From JABMRP01 sp964444795 (GTDB lineage: Bacteria; Planctomycetota; Planctomycetia; Pirellulales; Thermoguttaceae), in NCBI GenBank assembly GCA_964444795.1, contig CAYUIQ010000015.1, positions 1 through 62,168 of the forward strand: a stretch of 62,168 nucleotides of DNA, given 5' to 3'. The notes beneath the pieces are model-generated. The model ran no database searches. It was not told where the DNA came from and saw only the letters and a program-made list of their open reading frames with translations. This document shows, one piece after another, positions 1-8,634 of this stretch (position 1 is the first letter of the stretch; every line of letters begins with the position of its first letter). Position numbers and translations under genes: made by a program.

Positions 1-570
1 GTGGGTCCAAATTCGGCGCCGCCCCCGGTCCGTTTTGGACGCCTATCTCCAATCGGGCGCTGCTCAAGCGGCTGCTCTTCCCATCTGATGTTCACAAGCC
101 GATCTCCTTGAGCCATTTTCCCGTTACATCGTCGAGAGGACCTCAGCCACTGGCCAAGTTCTGGTTAGATCACGGGAGAAACTCAGTGCCGAAGACGTGA
201 CATAGGGACAAGAATGGAAGAGTTAAGGGGCTGCGGGCTCTATGAGGCTTGAACCCCTCTCTATCACCACCACTACTCTCCGGATCAGCCTGTTCAACGC
301 TTCCACTACTGGAGGCAACACCGTGAAAAAAACAACCCCACAGCCCTTGACACGGCCCGCTCTTTCAGAGATGGACCAGCGCACCCGAAGCGGTTCTGGC
401 ACGCGAATTCGATGCACTTGTCTTCACGGTGAAAGTCGCCGGGCCACTTCACGGGGCACCTTGGTTTGGGTTGAAGCAGATTACACAACCCAATTTCCCG
501 AGCAATCACCCTCAATCGCGACTCCGTTCGTTGCGCGTGCCGACCCGTTCCACTTTGCCCTCGCCGCATC
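1..570. other. Gene-free left edge
   Basis: No open frame here looks like a gene. The candidates are short, overlap one another on both strands, lack ribosome binding sites and have an arginine/proline-rich make-up typical of chance frames in GC-rich DNA. The stretch lies downstream of the SHD1 gene, which runs leftwards on the minus strand. I saw no tRNA, repeat array or clear terminator. Confidence 0.5.
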
Positions 571-1887
571 CTACGGCAAGTTCTCCCAGACGATTCTCAC
601 CAGTTGCATCTCCGCGGACGGATACCAAAAGCCTCCCTTTTGTTTCTCCACGATGATCCCGCCTGTTCGTTCCAGGCGCAGACCACCTCGGCTCACATAC
701 GCGAAGGAGTACCGAACGAGCATCGCATTCTTGTTGCGCGGATTCCCCGCCGGCAAATACGGATTCGCGATCAGGCCAATATACGTGGCGTTCTCGATTA
801 TCCCCTGCTTGGCCAGCGACTTCACGTGAAGATCGGCAGCCGCTTTGGGCGTCGGCAGGGCTCCTCTCAACTCGGCGGCTTTCGCCTCGGCTTGCCGCAC
901 CTGGGCGATTTCTTTCTCGTCGAGAATCATGCCGTCGCGCTCGTAGATCGCCGCGTCGCCTGTGAGCTTATGCGTAAACAGAATCCACCTGCGATTCTGT
1001 TCGTACTGAAAAGACTCATCCTTAAGTTGTTCGTCCAGTTCGGTCTGCTGTTGGACGATCGCCCGCCTCCTGTCGCTGAGTTTTTTCAACGCCGGGTTCG
1101 TCCGCGTGATTGGAAAGCCACCGGCGGACCCGACGGTGACCTGCCGCGGCATTCTTTGCATCGACTGTTCGATTGTCTCTCGCGACCTCTTGAGCTTGGC
1201 CAACGTTTCTTTCAAGGAAGCGATGCTGCCGTCGAGTTGCGTCTCTTTGAGGTCTTTCAGCAGAGCCTCCCTGACCTGCACCACCATGCCGTCGGCGACC
1301 GGATGCTCTTGGAAGAAGCGGTGCATCTGGCGGTCGACGCTAGCGTTAATTTCGCGAAACTGCCGCTGGGCGGTCGCTAATTGCTTTCGCGCCTCTTCTT
1401 CCTCGGCTTCCATACGAAACATGGCGTCAAGGTTGTCGCCTGACACGCCTGCTTGCCGGACGCGGATGTTGCGTCTGGCCAGCCTTGTCACTTCGGCAGT
1501 AAGCCCCTTGATCTTTTTCTTCTGCGCAAGCTTCTCTTTCCGCTTCTGAGCGGCCAATTTCTCAATCAGCGCGCGGCGCTGTTCGATTGCCGCCGGCGCG
1601 CCGGCCGGCAGCTTGTTGAGCGAAGCGACGAACTCCCGGTCCGCTTCGCTCAAGAGAGATAACGGAACGGTCAACTTGACGCCGTCGCGGCGGCGCAGGA
1701 CGACCGACTCGCCCGCAAGTTCAACGAACGTCGCCTCGACCTGGAACTTACCGGTCGCGTCTTGCCAGGTCCGTTCGGCCGCTTGAGAGGAGGTGCAAAG
1801 GAGGAGCAAGAAGAGCGGCGTCAGGGACGAGAACAACAACGGCACGGCATGGCTACCGGCTCGATCTTTTCCCTGAGACGGAATCAT
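571..1887 (-). CDS. Exported SHD1-domain coiled-coil protein
   Basis: A 438-residue secreted or periplasmic protein of a kind common in planctomycetes. A hydrophobic signal segment spans about residues 14-36 and ends in a plausible cleavage site (SSQAAE). It is followed at about 37-90 by an SHD1-like (SLA1 homology 1) module: a tryptophan start, VVLRRRDG, a V-P-L-S-L-L strand and ADREFV, the hallmark of this domain. Residues about 95-300 are rich in charged residues and heptad-like, so probably coiled coil. The start at 1887 is preferred over an upstream in-frame ATG because a GGAGG lies 8 bases upstream of it and the signal peptide follows at once. The function of bacterial SHD1 proteins is not established; a role in protein binding or cell-surface organisation is only inferred. 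No gene lies within 200 bp on either side. Confidence 0.85.
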   Translation of the reverse strand: MIPSQGKDRAGSHAVPLLFSSLTPLFLLLLCTSSQAAERTWQDATGKFQVEATFVELAGESVVLRRRDGVKLTVPLSLLSEADREFVASLNKLPAGAPAAIEQRRALIEKLAAQKRKEKLAQKKKIKGLTAEVTRLARRNIRVRQAGVSGDNLDAMFRMEAEEEEARKQLATAQRQFREINASVDRQMHRFFQEHPVADGMVVQVREALLKDLKETQLDGSIASLKETLAKLKRSRETIEQSMQRMPRQVTVGSAGGFPITRTNPALKKLSDRRRAIVQQQTELDEQLKDESFQYEQNRRWILFTHKLTGDAAIYERDGMILDEKEIAQVRQAEAKAAELRGALPTPKAAADLHVKSLAKQGIIENATYIGLIANPYLPAGNPRNKNAMLVRYSFAYVSRGGLRLERTGGIIVEKQKGGFWYPSAEMQLVRIVWENLP

Positions 1888-2103
1888 GAGAGAGCCCTCC
1901 TCGACAGTCGCCGGCACATCGGCCGGCGCCACGATAGATGAACTGGCGAACAACCACTGTAACCGCAACGGCTGCGCCATGACACCCCCCGGTTGGACTG
2001 CCCGGTGCAAGACGGAGCGTTCAGTGAGAACCTGCCAACGCCCAGAATAGCCTGGCTCAACGGGACCGCTCGCTAAGATTGGGCTACTCCGCCGGGGTGG
2101 TCA

Positions 2104-2373
2104 TCATGGCAACTTGTGCCCCGCCTTCTCCAGGGCCTCGATTGTCTTGGTGGCGTGCCAGACATAGAAATAGCCGTTGTTTCTCCCACTCGAAATCGGT
2201 CTAGCCAGGTCCCGATCGAAGGCTTCTTGGCTCGGCTTGTTCTTCGATGTTCTCCAGCCGATTTCGCGGAGCCATTGGCCAATTCTGTGGGAAGTGACTC
2301 CGAACAAATTGCCCAACTCGGTCTGTGAGACGTAACCGGGCTCGTGATCCTTGAAGTTCAATCGCGGTTTCAT
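2104..2373 (-). CDS. Small putative DNA-binding protein
   Basis: An 89-residue protein at the left end of the minus-strand accessory block. The segment VSQTELGNLFGVTSHRIGQW (about residues 15-34) reads like a helix-turn-helix with the pattern seen in MerR or excisionase-like binders. The C-terminus (YFYVWHATKTIEALEKAGH) is aromatic and helical. It lies 32 bp below the ribbon-helix-helix gene and probably shares its transcript. An in-frame TTG at 2388 is an alternative start; neither has a convincing Shine-Dalgarno. The family was not recognised. A role as a regulator or excision factor of the surrounding element is an inference from size and context. Confidence 0.6.
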   Translation of the reverse strand: MKPRLNFKDHEPGYVSQTELGNLFGVTSHRIGQWLREIGWRTSKNKPSQEAFDRDLARPISSGRNNGYFYVWHATKTIEALEKAGHKLP

Positions 2374-2405
2374 TTCGTTGACTTTCAATAGACACAGGTT
2401 ACCGA

Positions 2406-2639
2406 TCAGGCGGCGTCATTCAACTTTTCGTCTTGAACTGCTGGCTGCTCTGATGGGGAATGGTTCAGACTTTCCTCCTCATCCGCATAGGGGCGAGCTC
2501 CCAGACAAAACCTCGCCATGAACTCCTTCATGGAAACTTTGGATTCGGTCGCACACCGACGAACATGCCAATAGACTTCTTCGGGAACCACGACGTTGAT
2601 GGTTCGAACCCCTTCCTTTGCTCTGTTTTGATCTTGCAT
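2406..2639 (-). CDS. Ribbon-helix-helix-like protein
   Basis: A 77-residue protein. The core TINVVVPEEVYWHVRRCATESKVSMKEFMARF has the beta-strand, helix, helix plan of Arc/CopG/MetJ-type DNA-binding proteins, with a short N-terminal strand (VVVP) and the helix pair after it. The C-terminal third is acidic and probably disordered. The start at 2639 was chosen because this fold begins just after it; upstream in-frame codons add unlikely sequence. The protein encoded at 3936-4160 has the same plan (VNVMVPASVYLRAKV...), so the element carries two distant paralogues of one family. It is probably a transcriptional or copy-control regulator of the element; no target site is evident. Confidence 0.65.
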   Translation of the reverse strand: MQDQNRAKEGVRTINVVVPEEVYWHVRRCATESKVSMKEFMARFCLGARPYADEEESLNHSPSEQPAVQDEKLNDAA

Positions 2640-2762
2640 GATACAGGTCCTTGTTATTACCAGGCGGCAGGAATACCCAGACGGCAGAAGAAGCACAGGC
2701 CAAGGCTGTGCTTCAACTACCGCCCGGACTCAACCACATACCTCCTCCCTCAGAAAAGAATG

Positions 2763-3287
2763 CTACGCTGCAACGGCCTCTTCTTTAGAGGTCCGAGAGG
2801 GCTCGGCGTCTATCTCGTATACGATATTAAGAAGCTCAAGTCTGATGCACCCGATCTCAACTTGCGTCCTGAGCAATCGCTCCATGTCTGAGTACGTGTC
2901 GCCAACACCTGGTATGGCAATGTATTCATTCATATCAGCTTCTGCTAACCTGCAGGCAAACTCCGAAAGCTTTGGCAACATCTTGAGAGTGGCGATCACG
3001 ATCTCCTTGTCGGGCATGCAACTCGACTCGCCTGAGGGGATACTGCTAGCAAGGCCCGAAATCTTCTCAAGTGTTTCACTGCAGGACTTCCAGAGTTCTT
3101 CGCGTTTCACTTCCAATTGGGTGCTTGCTGGTTCGCCAAATTCGAGGAGAGAGCAACTCCAATCACGCACCATACTCAGAGCGTTAGACGCTACTTCGAC
3201 ACAGTACGCAGCGACTTCCTGCGGGTCGTCTTCGTGGATGAGGCTCGGTATTCGGACATGTTTCAGAACTTCACTTACGCTTACCAT
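2763..3287 (-). CDS. Hypothetical helical protein of the element
   Basis: A 174-residue protein of unrecognised family. It has no signal peptide or membrane segment. The sequence is mostly helical with several cysteines (in CSLLEF, SCSETL, SSCMPD, EFACRL and IGCIRL). The start at 3287 is supported by AAAGGAAA about 7 bases upstream and by the change from arginine-rich readthrough to a normal composition. Its codon use and base composition are visibly less GC-rich than the chromosome around it, as for its neighbours 3373-3939 and 2406-2639. Position between two ribbon-helix-helix genes on the same strand suggests one transcription unit. No function can be assigned. Confidence 0.6.
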   Translation of the reverse strand: MVSVSEVLKHVRIPSLIHEDDPQEVAAYCVEVASNALSMVRDWSCSLLEFGEPASTQLEVKREELWKSCSETLEKISGLASSIPSGESSCMPDKEIVIATLKMLPKLSEFACRLAEADMNEYIAIPGVGDTYSDMERLLRTQVEIGCIRLELLNIVYEIDAEPSRTSKEEAVAA

Positions 3288-3372
3288 GGCTATTTCCTTT
3301 ATACGAAACACTGTGAAACATCCGGCATCACCGTTGATGCCAGTACCAACTCTAAACCAATCCCTAGTTGTT

Positions 3373-3939
3373 TCACGGTGAAACACTCCCCTCGCAACCT
3401 GTGGCGTTTGGGGTTCGATAGTGTGACTTCCGGCCAGTTTTCCGTTGTTCGCGTTGACGGATCTTGGCGAATTTCCGGAGAAGGGGACCAGCATCGCTGG
3501 GCCCTTTCCCGTGAATCACGATCACGCCAGCGTAGCCCAGAGATTTCTCTTTTCTATTGGCTTGTTTGTACATTGCCTTGCGGCCCCTCGTTCTTACAAC
3601 CCGGTCCAGGTTTCGGAACCAGCCACGGCTGCTCTTTTCTGTTTGCTCGCAGAACGTGCCGCAGAGATCGGATGCTGAAACGGTGAATTGGGGATTCAGG
3701 TAATGGACGCCTGGCTTGTTGGCATTCAGGAGTTGCCGTAGTCGGATCTCTGTACATGCCCCTGGATCCTCAAAGTCAACCGCGAATTCCTGGACTGATA
3801 CCTCGGCGCCGGTGGGGTCCTGGTAGGTTCTCGCGTTCAGCGAGGGCACCTCGATCAGTTCTCCTGCCTTGGATAGCTCCAGCAGGGATTGGGCCGGGGC
3901 TACTTGGGGCCACAAGGGCGGGAGCGTTGGGGCTTTCAT
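3373..3939 (-). CDS. Hypothetical protein, basic C-terminus
   Basis: A 188-residue protein whose start overlaps the end of the upstream ribbon-helix-helix gene by 4 bp (ATGA arrangement), so the two are probably translationally coupled. The N-terminal half is acidic and mixed alpha/beta (SVQEFAVDFEDPGACTEIRL). The C-terminal half is strongly basic (RNLDRVVRTRGRKAMYKQAN and RKFAKIRQREQRKTGRK), as in a nucleic-acid-binding tail. The family was not recognised. Coupling to a small DNA-binding protein and the basic tail make a DNA or RNA transaction plausible, but this is inference. Alternatives include a phage-satellite structural or packaging accessory protein. Confidence 0.6.
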   Translation of the reverse strand: MKAPTLPPLWPQVAPAQSLLELSKAGELIEVPSLNARTYQDPTGAEVSVQEFAVDFEDPGACTEIRLRQLLNANKPGVHYLNPQFTVSASDLCGTFCEQTEKSSRGWFRNLDRVVRTRGRKAMYKQANRKEKSLGYAGVIVIHGKGPSDAGPLLRKFAKIRQREQRKTGRKSHYRTPNATGCEGSVSP

Positions 3940-4160
3940 GTCCGTTCTCCAGGTGGGAATGCCTCTGCGTTGCTAAGGGCTATGGCCACCCAGGTTTTGA
4001 ACGGAAGGTCGGATTGTGCCGAGGCCACTTTCGCTCGAAGGTATACTGAGGCCGGCACCATGACGTTCACGGCCCGCTCTCCTTCACTGCCCGGCGGCCC
4101 GGGTTTGGTCGCCATTGTGGACTGGTGTTGGGTACAACTGTCGGTGTTGGGGTTTTCCAT
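3936..4160 (-). CDS. Ribbon-helix-helix-like protein
   Basis: A 74-residue protein with the strand-helix-helix core AVNVMVPASVYLRAKVASAQ followed by LPFKTWVAIALSNAEAF, similar in plan to the protein at 2406-2639. The N-terminal 25 residues are polar and probably flexible. The start is supported by a good AGGAGG with a 6-base gap to the ATG at 4160. It is the first gene of a leftward operon whose promoter should lie in the 4161-4790 stretch. The next gene overlaps it by 4 bp. A role as autoregulator of this operon is likely for a first-position ribbon-helix-helix protein but not shown. Confidence 0.65.
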   Translation of the reverse strand: MENPNTDSCTQHQSTMATKPGPPGSEGERAVNVMVPASVYLRAKVASAQSDLPFKTWVAIALSNAEAFPPGERT

Positions 4161-4390
4161 TTAGTCCTCCTGGTTACATTGATTGCGACGAAGCACTGGG
4201 CCCGGACTCTCACCGTTCAGGTTGAGGAGCTTGGCCTGGGTGCCATCGTCGGTGTTAGTGTGGTTCCCTCTCCATGTGCTGCTCCGAGGGAATGTATAGA
4301 GCTTCGGGATTCAATGACCGCCTGTTTCTTTCTACTCGACAGGTGCTTCCGATTTTGACCGTCTGGTTTTTTTCGTCTGATTCTCTTTGT

Positions 4391-4431
4391 CTGGTTCTGG
4401 TCTGGTCTGGTCTGGTTCTGGTTCTGGTTCT
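4391..4431. repeat. CTGGT/CTGGTT tandem repeat
   Basis: Seven consecutive units of CTGGT or CTGGTT in 41 bp (order 6-5-5-5-6-6-6). The mixed 5/6 spacing does not keep a reading frame and no start codon precedes it on the minus strand, so it is not part of a repeat protein. It is much too short and unspaced for a CRISPR array. Confidence 0.8.
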
Positions 4432-4790
4432 CGAACCGTGTCGGAGTGTTATTCTCGAACGGAGTGTATGTCGTTCTTTTTCTCCGGCAATGAGTTCTTT
4501 TTCCTCTTCTTTTCTTTTGGAGTTACGTCTTCAATTACTGCGGCATCATAATTTCGGTGGCCACATAGTGCCACGACCTCCCGACACTGACCGGGGAGAC
4601 TCGGCCGGCTCTTCCTGCTTCAATCTCAGTCGGAACACACGCTCTTGCAGACGTCCATGATATCTGCGACTTCTACCTCCCTCTCGTACCGACTGGCTCG
4701 CGGGGGTTCTGGGTCGGTCAAGAGACTAACGGCCCCGGTCCACATAGACAGTGATCCAAGGGCACAGTGTGAATCCACGATGGCCAATCG

Positions 4791-4826
4791 CAAAAAGAAC
4801 CCCCCGGCATTCGTGCTGGGGGGTTC
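4791..4826 (-). terminator. Rho-independent terminator after the acidic-protein gene
   Basis: On the minus strand a 13-bp stem (GAACCCCCC then one G·T wobble and three more pairs around a CGAA loop) spans 4797-4826 and is followed by TTTTTG. It lies 120 bp beyond the stop of the minus-strand gene 4948-5316, so it should end the right-hand operon and isolate the 4160-2104 operon. Confidence 0.85.
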
Positions 4827-4947
4827 CTCTGGATTACTACTCGATTCAGTCCAGGGCCTCGAAGAGAAACTCCTCTTCACTCTTGTGAAGCAGAGTATTC
4901 ACAGAGCATTTCCCAGCTCTCTCTTCCGCTGGATTCCTCCGTGTTGA

Positions 4948-5316
4948 TCAGCAGGGCAGTTGACTCAAAGTGTCCAACAGTTGTTCTCTCATTAACGAAA
5001 GCTGGTCGAGAGGACTTACAAACTCCACATCAACGACTCCGCACTGCGACCGATGTGCGGAAATGACGCTGATATGCATCGACGTCATATCATGCGAGCG
5101 GCGGACCTGCAGGGCTTCTCTGCCGTCGTGGTCCGGCCATTCATCTTTGGAATGGATATCCTCAATAATATCCATCAGCCAATCGGCCATTTCGCAGTCG
5201 AGGGTGAGCTTTGCCGCACCATCCGCAAAGACAAGTTCGTAATCGCCCGAGAGCAACTCGTCGTCATCATCTTGATCTTCAAACGCGACGAAATTGACTT
5301 GACAATCGACTTTCAT
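4948..5316 (-). CDS. Small acidic hypothetical protein
   Basis: A 122-residue protein with a strongly acidic N-terminal half: FEDQDDDDELLSGDYELVFAD (about residues 12-32) then DCEMADWLMDIIEDIHSKDE. No signal or membrane segment. It sits between the primase-helicase gene and a terminator, all on the minus strand, so it is probably the last gene of the replication operon. The family was not recognised. Small, highly acidic proteins of mobile elements are sometimes DNA mimics (anti-restriction or replication inhibitors); here that is only a suggestion from charge and context. Confidence 0.6.
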   Translation of the reverse strand: MKVDCQVNFVAFEDQDDDDELLSGDYELVFADGAAKLTLDCEMADWLMDIIEDIHSKDEWPDHDGREALQVRRSHDMTSMHISVISAHRSQCGVVDVEFVSPLDQLSLMREQLLDTLSQLPC

Positions 5317-5440
5317 CTTCCGCTCTCTTTCATTGTTGCGGCGATCTCGAACCGGTGCTGAATGCCGCGATCCCGCACCTTCCGATAAATGTTGTCATTT
5401 TGTGGTTACCCGGATGTGAGATTTCACGAGAGTGAGAACT

Positions 5441-8116
5441 TCACGCGAGGAGTTCCAGGAGTTCGTTCGCCGTCGGACGTCGCTTGGCCATCACAGGCTC
5501 GGCATAGAGGCATAGGTAAGTCTCGCGTTCACCCGCAAAGGACTCCCGTGTCGTGTACTTGCCGCGTTTACGGTCGGCCAAAGCAAGGATACCTCTGTCA
5601 AAGAGTTCCCGACCCAAGGTTCGCTCGCTAAAGGGCAAGGCCGGGCCGACCTCCTGGGCGAGTCGCTGCACGACGGCCAACGTGGTCTCGACTTGGAGGT
5701 ACAGGTAGTCGCTCGAAATCCACCCGATATGCTGCCCGCGGGACCGCCAGGTGTCCAACTCGACCCAGTCCACTTCAACAGCCTCTTCGACTTCAGCACT
5801 GTCGTTGGGATCGGGTTTAGCCGGGACCAACTTCGTCCTTTTCTCCCACCCCCATCGCTCTGGTTCATACTCAGGTGAGCCGCTGTCTGGATGCCGCACG
5901 TAGGCACGTCCGCATCGCAGCACGGCGTAGAGAAGATTGAGAAACCGCTCGACGGGATCAGCTTCGAGCATGGTCAGGTTCTGACGCTCGATGAATGCGG
6001 CAAGAGCATCTTCTTGGGTCTTCCAAAGGTGTGCGAACGCGTCGTCGTTGATCGCTCCACGTTCTCTTGCATAGTCCAGAAACACCTCAAAGCCGGCCAG
6101 AACATCAGCCGCAATCGCAGCCGTCCTCGCATGGCGACACGTTCCGATTACGTTATCACGGAAGAGTTCACACTGCTGCTGCATTTCCGTACGCACCCGG
6201 TCGTATCTAGGCGCGAGCCAAGTCAGGTAGTCAGCCATCACGCTGGCATACAGACCCGCAGCCGCTTCATTTTGACATCGCTGTAGCATCTTAAGGTCAA
6301 CGTCCCCGCGATCAAGCTCTAACATCAGGATTCGGGCGTTCAGCGACACGCCGTCTGGAGGGAGTTCTCCCGTGCACAGAATCAGGCCCCTGGGACTTCG
6401 GGTCGGGCGGCGTTGACCACTGCCGCTGCAACGTCCTCGTCCCGCACCATCTGCCTGAGCACGGACCACACGGTCGAACTCACGATGAGCCCTGAGGATA
6501 TCGCTTCGAGAACCTTGTGGTACCCAGTCATCGACCACGACCAAGACGTCTTTTGCGCCAAAGAGCAACGCCGCGTTGGAGTTCGCGGTGCTTCCCCAAT
6601 TGCCCGGCAGATGGTCGGCGTCCATTTCCGAGCCGAAATACTGTTGGCCAACGGCCGCGACGGAGCTTTTCTGACTTCCTGTGGGCCCGACCAAGTTCAC
6701 AGCGTAATCGGGGCGGCCGAGAGTTGGGCGGAAAACCGCCGCGAAGAGTGGGTAGAAGACCGCTTGGGGGCCGAGGCAAAGAAACCGCATGCTTCGCCGT
6801 ATTGCCAGCGGCAGATCGTCTTCGCTGGGCGGTGTGGGAAGTCGGAATCTATCGAGGTCGGCGGGAGCGCGTACCGCGATAGACTGAGTTTGTGTATCAC
6901 CGTTTATTTGCGGCCCCATCGGCCCAGTCGCCGGATTGCCGCCAACGATGGGGGGGTCGATTGTTTGGGAAGCCGCACCTTCTTGCTGCGGATCGATCAC
7001 TCCGCCAGCATGTACGAATACGCGACGGCCCTGGTAGATTGCCCACCCTAAATGGTGGCAGACTGTCGTGAGAGTGAGATCCGACGAGAACCTTTGGATC
7101 GCAGTCCGGACGTGGTCAGCAACGCCATAGCCCGGGAACACCATGGCTCTGGCTCCCACGTGCCTGAGCGGCCAGTTCGTGGTCTGGAGGTCTTCGGGGC
7201 CGACAGTGAAGGTCTTGATCTGCCCGCCGAGATTGACCTCCAGGCGGAATTCTTTTTCCTCATCCATGCCGTCCGTGACGGTGATTTCCTCAATGATGCG
7301 AGCCTGGAAGTTCGTTAGACGTTGGCGGTAGACCTCATCATCTTTGTCGATTCTCTCAAGCCAAATCCCATCCTCGTTCATTCTGTAAGAAGGTTGGCCT
7401 TCAGGCTGCAGATCATCTTCTCCGACCAGAAAAGGCGGCGATGCGAGAAGCTGCCGAACACTGCCTCCGCAGGCCAGGTAATCGTCGACTCCGACCTTTC
7501 GGCCAGTTTCGCCTGCTGGCACAGGCACGATCCGCGCATTTGCTCCAAAGGCGGCTAGCGCCCCCTTCAAGCCAACGGCCTTCCGCTGAAGGTGAGCGTT
7601 AGTCGTCAACCTTGAGCTGAAGACGATGATCACCTCTCGCTCGTCAAGAGGCACGTTAGACCAGAATTCGTCCTGCCCTTTCCACGCCCCAGCAGTGGGA
7701 AGACCAAGGCACGCTTCCCCTTGGCTTACCAAAGCATCGGCTTGTCGAATTCCGACCGTGATGAATAGGCGGCAGTCTCCGGCCCGCACCTTCTCGTTCA
7801 CATTGGGCGGAACGTCGATGACTTGCCGTGAACGGTGGGGCCATTCGTACCTGCACGTTTTTCCCTTAACCACCCGCGGTTCGTCAGGGCGGATCTGAGT
7901 GATCTTCTTCGCTCCGTCCATTCCGTAGATGGGAATGACCAAGGCGGGGACTACACGCTGGCTGCGGGAATATCCAAGTTCCTGAAGCCGCTCTTTGACG
8001 GCTTCCGTGAAGTAACCACGGGATTCCGCAACGGCGGCAGAGATTCCAGATGTTTCCAGGAGGCTGCGATGCTCTGACGACAGCAACTTCCCATTATCAC
8101 TCGGTGTTGTTGACAT
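5441..8116 (-). CDS. DUF3854/DUF927-like primase-helicase of an integrative element
   Basis: An 891-residue replication protein of the type carried by plasmids, integrative elements and satellites. Residues about 1-230 resemble the DUF3854 (TOPRIM-like) module: QIRPDEPRVVKGKTCRYEWP, LFITVGIRQADAL and the terminal GVDDYLA. The rest resembles DUF927-type P-loop helicases, with Walker A GPTGSQKSS at about 477-485 and Walker B VLVVVDDW at about 524-531, then an arginine-rich patch (about 557-577) and RILMLELDRGDVD. The start at 8116 is supported by GGAGG 6 bases upstream; a second ATG at 8120 is out of frame. It is the largest gene of the block and probably drives the element's replication. Downstream lies the acidic protein gene, upstream DUF1580. 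It appears intact. Family identification is by pattern, not search. Confidence 0.75.
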   Translation of the reverse strand: MSTTPSDNGKLLSSEHRSLLETSGISAAVAESRGYFTEAVKERLQELGYSRSQRVVPALVIPIYGMDGAKKITQIRPDEPRVVKGKTCRYEWPHRSRQVIDVPPNVNEKVRAGDCRLFITVGIRQADALVSQGEACLGLPTAGAWKGQDEFWSNVPLDEREVIIVFSSRLTTNAHLQRKAVGLKGALAAFGANARIVPVPAGETGRKVGVDDYLACGGSVRQLLASPPFLVGEDDLQPEGQPSYRMNEDGIWLERIDKDDEVYRQRLTNFQARIIEEITVTDGMDEEKEFRLEVNLGGQIKTFTVGPEDLQTTNWPLRHVGARAMVFPGYGVADHVRTAIQRFSSDLTLTTVCHHLGWAIYQGRRVFVHAGGVIDPQQEGAASQTIDPPIVGGNPATGPMGPQINGDTQTQSIAVRAPADLDRFRLPTPPSEDDLPLAIRRSMRFLCLGPQAVFYPLFAAVFRPTLGRPDYAVNLVGPTGSQKSSVAAVGQQYFGSEMDADHLPGNWGSTANSNAALLFGAKDVLVVVDDWVPQGSRSDILRAHREFDRVVRAQADGAGRGRCSGSGQRRPTRSPRGLILCTGELPPDGVSLNARILMLELDRGDVDLKMLQRCQNEAAAGLYASVMADYLTWLAPRYDRVRTEMQQQCELFRDNVIGTCRHARTAAIAADVLAGFEVFLDYARERGAINDDAFAHLWKTQEDALAAFIERQNLTMLEADPVERFLNLLYAVLRCGRAYVRHPDSGSPEYEPERWGWEKRTKLVPAKPDPNDSAEVEEAVEVDWVELDTWRSRGQHIGWISSDYLYLQVETTLAVVQRLAQEVGPALPFSERTLGRELFDRGILALADRKRGKYTTRESFAGERETYLCLYAEPVMAKRRPTANELLELLA

Positions 8117-8239
8117 TCATTTCCTCCAAATAGGATAAACGGTAGGCACCGACTCTGAGTCGATGAGTTCCAGTGGTTGAGGCGTCCCGATGCGGCAACG
8201 ACCGCGATCCACTATGTCCGCACCGTTCCAAGTGGACGT

Positions 8240-8548
8240 TCAGATCTGGAAACGCCGCTGAAGCTCCGTTTCGATCACCTCGTGCTGCCCATCGTCTTCG
8301 GTCGACAACGACCTTAGGCTAGCGGTGTTCCTGGCCGCTGAAAGGTGATTGAAGAACCGTTGAAGGGCGGCAACTGTGGTGCATCGGCCACCCGGCGTTT
8401 CAATTGTCTCCAAGACAACGTCCCGGCACCCCCTGGTGGACCAACGCCGCAGAGTTGCCACATGGGGCTTGCGGCCTAGACGGTACCGCGGGCAGTGGCG
8501 AGCGGCCGCGGAAAGCGTGAGAAGCTCGTCGTTAGAAATATCGATCAT
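8240..8548 (-). CDS. DUF1580 helix-turn-helix protein
   Basis: A 102-residue protein matching the planctomycete DUF1580 family: N-terminal MIDISNDELLTLSAAARHCP, then the R-x-G-R element, ATLRRWSTRGCRDVVLE, the GG turn, and T-x-x-A-L-Q-R-F-F. This is the layout of excisionase-like winged helix proteins (helix-turn-helix followed by a wing). It lies 123 bp above the primase-helicase gene on the same strand, the order commonly seen in planctomycete integrative elements. Likely roles are excision control or regulation of the helicase operon. The function of the family has not been shown experimentally as far as I know. Confidence 0.8.
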   Translation of the reverse strand: MIDISNDELLTLSAAARHCPRYRLGRKPHVATLRRWSTRGCRDVVLETIETPGGRCTTVAALQRFFNHLSAARNTASLRSLSTEDDGQHEVIETELQRRFQI

Positions 8549-8634
8549 CGGTCGTCCCGGTATACCTCGGTGCGGAAATGTTCCTGCACCAAGTTTCGTA
8601 CGACCGGATCGACGAGTCTGTGCTCACAGAGTGC

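Larger units (their letters stand above)
4161..4947. other. Noncoding, repeat-bearing stretch of the element
   Basis: About 790 bp without a credible gene; frames here lack starts or are low in complexity. The minus strand is purine-rich around 4380-4530. It holds a CTGGT/CTGGTT tandem array (4391-4431), a pair of TCTCGAAC...GGAGTGT direct repeats just to its right (about 4430-4470) and a minus-strand terminator (4791-4826). It must contain the leftward promoter for the gene starting at 4160. Directly repeated motifs in a long noncoding gap of an element that encodes a replicative helicase suggest a replication origin, which is an inference. Confidence 0.5.

Noticed and set aside
4391..4431. 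CRISPR array
   Set aside because: The units are 5-6 bp with no spacers and no cas genes are in the window.
4274..4660. Plus-strand protein of 128 residues across the repeat region
   Set aside because: It is low-complexity Val/Leu/Ser translation of the CTGGT array, with no ribosome binding site and all neighbours on the other strand.
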